NCBI GenBank assembly: GCA_046758085.1
Contig: JBHHZP010000105.1
Location: forward strand, 1 to 12,044
DNA from: VRUB01 sp046758085
Lineage (GTDB): Bacteria > Pseudomonadota > Gammaproteobacteria > Acidiferrobacterales > SPGG2
Direction: 5' to 3'
Length of the DNA stretch: 12,044 nucleotides
A program made the translations under genes and the position numbers. This document shows positions 7,359-12,044 of this stretch, in pieces. Within the stretch, counting starts at the first letter, position 1; every line of letters begins with the position of its first letter. The notes below the pieces were generated by a model that saw only the letters and a program-made list of their open reading frames with translations, did no database searches and had not been told where the DNA came from.

Positions 7359-7405
7359 TGATCCCCTCTCCCCGCGCGGGAGAGGGATAGAGTGAGGGGG
7401 AGGTG
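7359..7405. repeat. REP-like hairpin that carries the ribosome binding site of the next gene
   Basis: CCCTCTCCC (7364-7372) and GGGAGAGGG (7378-7386) form a perfect 9-bp stem with loop CGCGC. The G-rich right flank continues as AGAGTGAGGGGGAGGTGAGC into the ATG at 7409. The consensus-like Shine-Dalgarno GGAGGTGA (7399-7406) is therefore embedded in or directly joined to the repeat. The spacing to ATG is short (about four bases) but workable. Confidence 0.7.
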
Positions 7406-7408
7406 AGC

Positions 7409-8788
7409 ATGGCTAAAAAATACGACGCGATTGTCATCGGTACCGGGCAATCCGGCCCATCGCTGGCCGCACGGCTGGCGCAGGAAGGGCTGAAGACAGC
7501 GATCATCGAACGAAAGCTTTTCGGCGGAACCTGCGTTAACGTCGGCTGCACACCAACCAAGGCGCTGGTGGCCAGCGCCCGCGCCGCCTATATGGCACGA
7601 CGCGGGCCGGATTTCGGCGTCGTCATCGACGAACTGATCAAGATCGATATGAAACAAGTCAAGGCCCGCAAGGATGCCATTGTCCGACCATCGACCGAGG
7701 GTGTTGAGAATTGGCTCAAGAATACGCCCAATCTGACTGTATACGAGGATCATGCCCGCTTCGAGAGCGATCATCGAGTGCGCGTCAATAATGAGCTGCT
7801 GGAGGCGGACAAGATTTTCATCAACACCGGCGCGCGCGCTTCCATCCCGGACATGCCGGGCCTTAAGGATGTGGATTACCTGACCAACTCCAGCATGATG
7901 GAGGTAGATTTTCTTCCGGAACATCTGATCATTGTCGGCGGCAGTTATATCGGGCTCGAGTTTGCACAGATATACCGTCGCTTTGGCAGTCGCGTCACCG
8001 TGGTGGAGAAGGCCGATCGTCTCATTGCTCGAGACGATGAGGACATTTCCGCCGCAGTGAAGGAGATCCTGGAAAACGAAGGTGTCGAGATCCGATTGAA
8101 TGCCGAATGCATGACGGTGCAGAGGCGGGGCGATCGTGTGGCGATCCAGGTCGAGTGCGACACCGGCGCGCCCGAGGTGCTCGGCAGCCATCTGTTAATG
8201 GCCGTCGGCCGAACGCCCAATACGCACGACCTGGGTCTGGACAAAGCCGGTATCGAGACGGACCCACGCGGGTTTATCGTCGTGGACGATCAACTGCGCA
8301 CCAATGTCCCGGGTATCTGGGCGATAGGTGACGTCAACGGCCGCGGCGCGTTCACGCACACGTCTTATAATGACTATGAGATCGTAGTCGCCAACATGTT
8401 CGACAACGACCCGCGCCGGGTCACCGACCGTATCTTGACCTATGCACTCTACATCGACCCGCCGCTCGGACGCGCGGGCCTGACCGAGCGCGAGGTACGC
8501 ACATCTGGGCACAAAGCACTCATTGGCAAGAGGATGATGGCGCGTGTGAGCCGTGCCCGCGAGCGCAGCGAAACCCAGGGGTTCATGAAGATCCTGATCG
8601 ACGCGGAGACGAAAAAAATCCTGGGCGCAGCCGTACTCGGCATTGGTGGTGACGAGGTGATCCACTCAGTGCTCGATGTGATGTATGCTGATGCGCCTTA
8701 CACGCTCATCCAGCGCGCGGTCCACATCCATCCGACGGTGACCGAGTTGATCCCGACCATGCTCGGTGAGCTGAAGCCTTTAAACTAG
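7409..8788 (+). CDS. FAD-containing pyridine nucleotide-disulfide oxidoreductase (mercuric reductase/lipoamide dehydrogenase-like)
   Basis: 459 residues, the full length for the class I flavoprotein disulfide reductase family. FAD motif GTGQSG (11-16); redox-active pair Cys42/Cys47 in GGTCVNVGC; NAD(P) motif GGSYIG (177-182); second FAD motif AIGDVNG (305-311); C-terminal dimerisation domain with the catalytic His441-Glu446 dyad in HIHPTVTE. It therefore has every residue for dithiol-disulfide exchange, unlike the upstream fusion, which has Tyr at the equivalent site. No lipoamide complex genes are nearby and no MerA metal-binding domain is present, so the substrate cannot be assigned. ATG 7409 is preferred over GTG 7403 because GTG lies inside the Shine-Dalgarno sequence. 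It is separated from the preceding reductase by 273 bases containing REP-like hairpins, so co-transcription is uncertain. Confidence 0.9.
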   Translation: MAKKYDAIVIGTGQSGPSLAARLAQEGLKTAIIERKLFGGTCVNVGCTPTKALVASARAAYMARRGPDFGVVIDELIKIDMKQVKARKDAIVRPSTEGVENWLKNTPNLTVYEDHARFESDHRVRVNNELLEADKIFINTGARASIPDMPGLKDVDYLTNSSMMEVDFLPEHLIIVGGSYIGLEFAQIYRRFGSRVTVVEKADRLIARDDEDISAAVKEILENEGVEIRLNAECMTVQRRGDRVAIQVECDTGAPEVLGSHLLMAVGRTPNTHDLGLDKAGIETDPRGFIVVDDQLRTNVPGIWAIGDVNGRGAFTHTSYNDYEIVVANMFDNDPRRVTDRILTYALYIDPPLGRAGLTEREVRTSGHKALIGKRMMARVSRARERSETQGFMKILIDAETKKILGAAVLGIGGDEVIHSVLDVMYADAPYTLIQRAVHIHPTVTELIPTMLGELKPLN

Positions 8789-8802
8789 GCCGAATATCTC
8801 AC

Positions 8803-8880
8803 ACCAGAGCGCGCAGAGGTCACAGAGAAAACTCTGAAAAGAAACGTCCAACGCAGAGGCGCGAAGACGCAAAGAACTTC
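8803..8880. repeat. CGCAGAGG-type interspersed repeat fragment
   Basis: The stretch contains two related arms, GCGCAGAGGTCACAGAGAAA and CGCAGAGGCGCGAAGACGCA. This purine-rich phrase resembles an intergenic repeat common in many bacterial genomes. A degenerate opposite arm (GCGCCTCGGCATACTCGGCG) lies near 8910-8932. No gene is proposed in 8789-8990. Confidence 0.4.
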
Positions 8881-8989
8881 TTTTGATATATAGTTTTTCC
8901 TCAACCTACTCAGCGCCTCGGCATACTCGGCGTCTACGACAGCACTCTGGTGCACACGCGACGAGTACAAGGGCGCAGTTTTGGTTGTT

Positions 8990-9480
8990 GGTTTTTTTCG
9001 ACCCCTTTGGTCAAGCCGAGCGAGGGGCGCAGCCGACAGCCTAGGCCCGAAGGGGTGCTGTTTTTTGTGCCCCTTTGCTCAAGCCGAGCATCGCAGCCGA
9101 GGAGGATTAGCCCGCAAGGGGGGCGCACGAGCAGTCAGGGCAAGGGGTAGCCCTTACTGCGAGCCCGACGCAGGCGAGACGCACAGGGAACCGGCGAAGC
9201 CAGCGCAGAGTCAGGGGCGAGTTTCTTTGGGTACTTTCTTGTCGGCACAAGAAAGTACCTCGTCCGCCGGGACGAGACCCGGCTCGTATATTGTCGCCGT
9301 AGGCGACACAGCTTGTCGTACGGGGGTGGGTGAGCCGGGAACAGGCAAGCGTCCAGTGAACGCTTGGCCCGGCGAACGGGCTTGCCACGGACGGCAAGCA
9401 CAGGACTTGCAAGCGAGAGCACGGAGAGCGGAGCGCAGCAAACCCGTTAGTAAACAATCGCCGGTAGGCGATCCAAAAAT
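8990..9480. repeat. Mosaic interspersed repeat block (copy A)
   Basis: Several modules recur here and at 11287-11866. CCCCTTTGGTCAAGCCGAG occurs at 9002-9020 and, with one change, at 9070-9088, each preceded by a T run; a relative sits at 11365-11382. GCGAGGGGCGCAGCCGA (9020-9036) matches 11291-11307 with one change. A module starting TGAGCCGGGA (9331-9399) matches 11501-11553 and ends in the hairpin GCTTGCC/GGCAAGC. GTTTCTTTGGGTAC at 9221-9234 matches near 11627-11640. Closing hairpins of CGCC-GGCG type occur at 9292-9308 and 9457-9472. The module order differs from copy B. A 169-residue frame crosses this block but looks spurious. Confidence 0.75.
9231..9258. repeat. Perfect 11-bp hairpin inside repeat copy A
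   Basis: GTACTTTCTTG (9231-9241) and CAAGAAAGTAC (9248-9258) pair perfectly around a six-base loop. In copy B the shortened arms of this hairpin, GTACTTTGA and TCAAAGTAC, are about 157 bases apart, with other sequence between them. Confidence 0.85.
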
Positions 9481-9492
9481 CTGCTGGTAAGC

Positions 9493-11247
9493 ATGATGAA
9501 ACTACTCTCTGTGAATGTTTCCTTACCAAAGGAAGTTTCCTACCAAGGCAGAACTGTAACGACGGCGATCTACAAGGAACCGGTTCACGGTCGGGTGATG
9601 GTTCGCCGACTCAACGTAGCCGGCGACGACCAAGCCGATCGACGCGTCCACGGGGTCGGCTTCGAAATGGCAACTTATGCCTATCCCGTCGAACACTATG
9701 CCTTCTGGGAGCGCGAGCTTAACCGCGATAGCTTTCCCTATGGCCAGTTCGGTGAAAACCTCACCGTAAGCGGCTTGCGCGAGGATACCGTCCGGGTCGG
9801 TGACATCTTCCGCATAGGCGGGGCACTACTGCAAGTCACTCAACCGCGCATCCCGTGCTACAAGCTGGCCATGCGGATGGCCGAGGGACCCGACTTCCCG
9901 GCGCGCTTTCAAGCAAGTGGTCGGATGGGCTTCTACCTTCGGGTGCTGGAGGAGGGCGAGATCGGAGCCGACGACTCAGTTGAGCTCATCGAAAGCGATG
10001 AGGACTCGGTCACGATCGCCGATTTCATCGGTGTATATCTGCATGACTCCCACGATCCGGCAAGCCTGAATCGCGTGCTTGCTTCGCGTGACCTGGGCGA
10101 CGCATGGCGTGTGTACTTGGAAAAAATGCTCAAGAAGGCGGAGCCGGTATTGGGACCGAGCGGTTGGGAGGGATTCCGCGAATTTGTTGTCGACCGTAAG
10201 GTAGCTGAAAGCAAGACAATCACTTCTTTTTATTTAAGGCCGGCGGACGAGGAGCCGCTGCCGGCATTCCTGCCGGGGCAGTTCTTGACGTTCAGGTTGA
10301 GCATACCGGGTCATTCATCGCCGGTGACGCGTACTTATTCGCTATCGGACAGACCCAATCATCCGGCGTACTACCGCGTGAGCATCAAGCGGCTGTCGGC
10401 GCCTGTGGATCAACCAGACATTCCACCGGGACTCTCGTCCAGCTACTTCCACGACTACGTGCAGCCGGGGATAAAGCTGTGCATCAAGGCGCCGCGTGGC
10501 AAGTTTTATCTCGATCCGGAGGACAGCACGCCGGTCGTTCTCGTGAGCGGCGGGGTTGGGCTTACGCCGATGATCAGCATGCTCAATGCCATCGTAGAAG
10601 CGGGCTCCGGGCGACCCGTGTGGTTCGTCCACGGTACACGCGATAGCAGTGAGCACGCGATGGCGGCACATGCGCGCCGTGTGGCGAACGAATACGAAAA
10701 CGTGAATGTTCACGTTAGCTACAGCCAGCCACAACCGACGGACGCCAAAGGCCGCGACTATGACAGCCGCGGCCGTGTGAGCGTCGGGCTTCTCAAGCGG
10801 TTGCTGCCGCCCGCCGCGTACGATTTCTATCTGTGCGGGCCGACACCTTTCATGAAGTCTTTGTACAACGGGCTGCTAGCGTGGGGCGTCGCCGAAAGCC
10901 GCATCCACTACGAGTTATTCGGTCCGGCCTCCGTGCTGAAGGAAGGCGCCGAGCCCGACAGCCGGGCAGTCGCCACCCCCGAAAGCGCGGGCGAGTTCGA
11001 GGTATCTTTCGCCAAATCGGGGTTGACGGTGACGTGGGACCCATCCTTCGATAGCATCCTCGACTTTGCCGAGGCCCAAGGTCTCCGCCCTGATTTCAGC
11101 TGTCGCATGGGTATTTGCCATACATGCATGACCACGCTCCTAAAAGGAGAGGTGGAGTATATGTGTGACCCCGTCGACCTGCCGGACCCGGGCTGTGTGC
11201 TGATCTGCTGTGCCAAACCCAAGACTCACGTGGAGGTCGACGTCTGA
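9493..11247 (+). CDS. MOSC domain / ferredoxin reductase / [2Fe-2S] ferredoxin fusion protein
   Basis: 584 residues in four parts. Residues about 20-165 are a YiiM-like MOSC domain with GENLT (88-92) and the conserved Cys122 in RIPCYKL, which in this superfamily is expected to bind the molybdenum cofactor or transfer its sulfur. Residues about 168-215 are the 3-alpha domain usual after YiiM-type MOSC. Residues about 225-460 are a ferredoxin-NADP reductase-type module with flavin motif RTYS (280-283), nucleotide motif GGVGLTPM (353-360) and YLCGPTPFM (446-454). Residues about 500-584 are a plant-type [2Fe-2S] ferredoxin with Cys537, Cys542, Cys545 and probably Cys572. Electrons would flow NAD(P)H to flavin to iron-sulfur to the MOSC centre, as in YiiM/YcbX-type reduction of N-hydroxylated compounds; that role is inference. 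This architecture exists elsewhere. Two ATGs (9493, 9496) are possible, and the upstream site is weak (GGTAAG). It begins about 20 bases after repeat copy A. Confidence 0.92.
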   Translation: MMKLLSVNVSLPKEVSYQGRTVTTAIYKEPVHGRVMVRRLNVAGDDQADRRVHGVGFEMATYAYPVEHYAFWERELNRDSFPYGQFGENLTVSGLREDTVRVGDIFRIGGALLQVTQPRIPCYKLAMRMAEGPDFPARFQASGRMGFYLRVLEEGEIGADDSVELIESDEDSVTIADFIGVYLHDSHDPASLNRVLASRDLGDAWRVYLEKMLKKAEPVLGPSGWEGFREFVVDRKVAESKTITSFYLRPADEEPLPAFLPGQFLTFRLSIPGHSSPVTRTYSLSDRPNHPAYYRVSIKRLSAPVDQPDIPPGLSSSYFHDYVQPGIKLCIKAPRGKFYLDPEDSTPVVLVSGGVGLTPMISMLNAIVEAGSGRPVWFVHGTRDSSEHAMAAHARRVANEYENVNVHVSYSQPQPTDAKGRDYDSRGRVSVGLLKRLLPPAAYDFYLCGPTPFMKSLYNGLLAWGVAESRIHYELFGPASVLKEGAEPDSRAVATPESAGEFEVSFAKSGLTVTWDPSFDSILDFAEAQGLRPDFSCRMGICHTCMTTLLKGEVEYMCDPVDLPDPGCVLICCAKPKTHVEVDV

Positions 11248-11286
11248 GCCGTGAGAAGCGACGTCAGTTGCAAGCGGCAGGTAACA

Positions 11287-11866
11287 AGTAGCGAGGGGCG
11301 TAGCCGAAGCCCAAGCCTACGCGCGTTAGACGTGAGTGGTTTGATGTGAAGTGCTTTTTTTGGGCCCCCTTGGTCAAGCCGAACCCCGAGTGCAGACGAA
11401 GAGCGGGCCCGCAGGGGCGGGGGAAGGAGACCCCGCGTCCGCCGCAGGGACAGGGACGGCCCTTCGGCGGGCCCCCTGAGTCAAGCTCGTGGGCGAGGGG
11501 TGAGCCGGGAGAAGGCGAGTGTCCGGCGAACGGGCTTGCCACGGAGGGCAAGCCCCGGGTTTCAAATGCAGCAGGATAGCGCAGCGCAGAAACCCGCGAT
11601 CTTTGCGGCCGCAGGCCCGGGGGAGCGTTTCTTTGGGTACTTTGAGCCGCACCATCCCTGGCGCGGCCCCTGATCGGGCGCACTGAAGTGCGGCCAATTT
11701 TGTTCCAGACAAAATTGTCTTGTCGCGGAAAGACAAATCTGACCGGATCAGATTTGGACCGCCGGAGGCGACCCGCAGGGCGAGGACCAGGGAGGGTCCG
11801 AGTCAAAGTACCTCGCCTTCGGGTGCGAGAACCCGATCAAAAAAATCGCCGGCAGGCGATTCAGTA
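11287..11866. repeat. Mosaic interspersed repeat block (copy B)
   Basis: It carries the same modules as copy A in a different order: GCGAGGGGCGTAGCCGA (11291-11307), a T run plus GGTCAAGCCGA (11355-11382), the TGAGCCGGGA module ending in GCTTGCC/GGCAAGC (11501-11553), TTTCTTTGGGTACTTT (about 11628-11643), and the end module identical to window start 1-30 (11808-11837) with closing hairpin 11845-11860. The block fills nearly all of the 697-base gap between the MOSC gene and the thiolase. Open frames on either strand here are regarded as spurious. Confidence 0.75.
11695..11755. repeat. Chain of three consecutive hairpins inside repeat copy B
   Basis: Hairpin 1 pairs CAATTTTGT (11695-11703) with ACAAAATTG (11709-11717). 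Hairpin 2 pairs TGTCTT (11716-11721) with AAGACA (11730-11735). Hairpin 3 pairs AAATCTGA (11735-11742) with TCAGATTT (11748-11755). They follow with no spacer and are AT-rich in stems against GC-rich surroundings. Together they lie in sequence that separates the arms GTACTTTGA (11637-11645) and TCAAAGTAC (11803-11811). Confidence 0.8.
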
Positions 11867-11944
11867 CTATTTATTCGGCAGCCCATTCACATTTGAAACC
11901 AGGATCATACCGCCAGAACAACGCAACCACTGAGCACGTTTAAC

Positions 11945-12044
11945 ATGCACCAAAGCACATCAACCCGCGTGGCCGTGATCGACGGTACCCGCACGCCGTT
12001 CGCCAGGGCTGGTAACGTCCTCAAGAACTACTCGGCCCTTCAGC
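11945..12044 (+). CDS. Acetyl-CoA acyltransferase (thiolase) N-terminus, partial
   Basis: The first 33 codons run off the window end. The product begins MHQSTSTRVAVIDGTRTPFA and continues RAGNVLKNYSALQ. The V-(D/S)-G-x-RTPFAR pattern is typical of thiolase N-termini, closest to the FadI-type beta subunit of fatty acid oxidation complexes, which cleaves 3-ketoacyl-CoA to acetyl-CoA and a shortened acyl-CoA. The catalytic Cys and His would lie outside the window. No strong Shine-Dalgarno is visible before ATG 11945. The gene starts about 80 bases after repeat copy B, which may have displaced the native upstream region. FadI type rather than another thiolase is likely but not certain from this short piece. 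Confidence 0.8.
   Translation, partial: MHQSTSTRVAVIDGTRTPFARAGNVLKNYSALQ

Noticed and set aside
7226..8191. 321-residue minus-strand open frame
   Set aside because: It is antisense to the second reductase gene, which has all family motifs.
8990..9480. CRISPR array or insertion sequence
   Set aside because: The repeats are not regularly spaced, differ in length and order, and no transposase or cas gene is present.
8981..9490. 169-residue plus-strand open frame
   Set aside because: It lies wholly within repeat copy A, has low-complexity Arg/Gly/Ala/Ser-rich content and no ribosome binding site. The same modules give unrelated frames in copy B.
11264..11806. 180-residue minus-strand open frame
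   Set aside because: It covers repeat copy B and shows no family resemblance; it is best explained as a GC-rich repeat without stops.

Overview
The window is GC-rich bacterial chromosome, most likely from a gammaproteobacterium. The main clue is the tRNA cluster Gly(GCC)-Cys(GCA)-Leu(UAA), the same order as glyW-cysT-leuZ of Escherichia coli. REP-like hairpins, mosaic interspersed repeats and a FadI-type thiolase start also fit that group. No species can be named from the sequence alone.

Layout. Positions 1-57 are the tail of an interspersed repeat. A strong sigma70-type promoter (124-151) drives a tRNA operon (164-851). Its last gene, tRNA-Leu(UAA), is split by a 315-nt group I intron (487-801) inserted between the first and second anticodon bases. 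Next come a minus-strand membrane/ankyrin-repeat gene (1083-1727) and, divergently, a GH15 glucoamylase/trehalase-like protein fused to a DUF547 domain (2049-4715). A DedA/VTT membrane domain fused to a flavin disulfide reductase follows (4940-7135), then a second stand-alone reductase of the same superfamily (7409-8788). REP-like hairpins lie between and partly inside these two reductase genes. A MOSC/ferredoxin-reductase/[2Fe-2S] fusion (9493-11247) is bracketed by two mosaic repeat blocks (about 8990-9480 and 11287-11866). The window ends in the first 33 codons of a thiolase (11945 onward).

The protein genes do not form one recognisable pathway. Three of the five complete ones are multidomain fusions and three carry flavin-dependent redox domains, so the middle of the window can be read as a loose set of redox genes separated by repeats. 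Intergenic gaps are long, and most of the space after 7136 is repeat-derived, with many hairpins and spurious reading frames.

The most notable element is the self-splicing-type intron in tRNA-Leu(UAA). It occupies the site known from cyanobacteria and plastids but sits here in a proteobacterial-type tRNA operon, and it has an enlarged, branched P6 domain.
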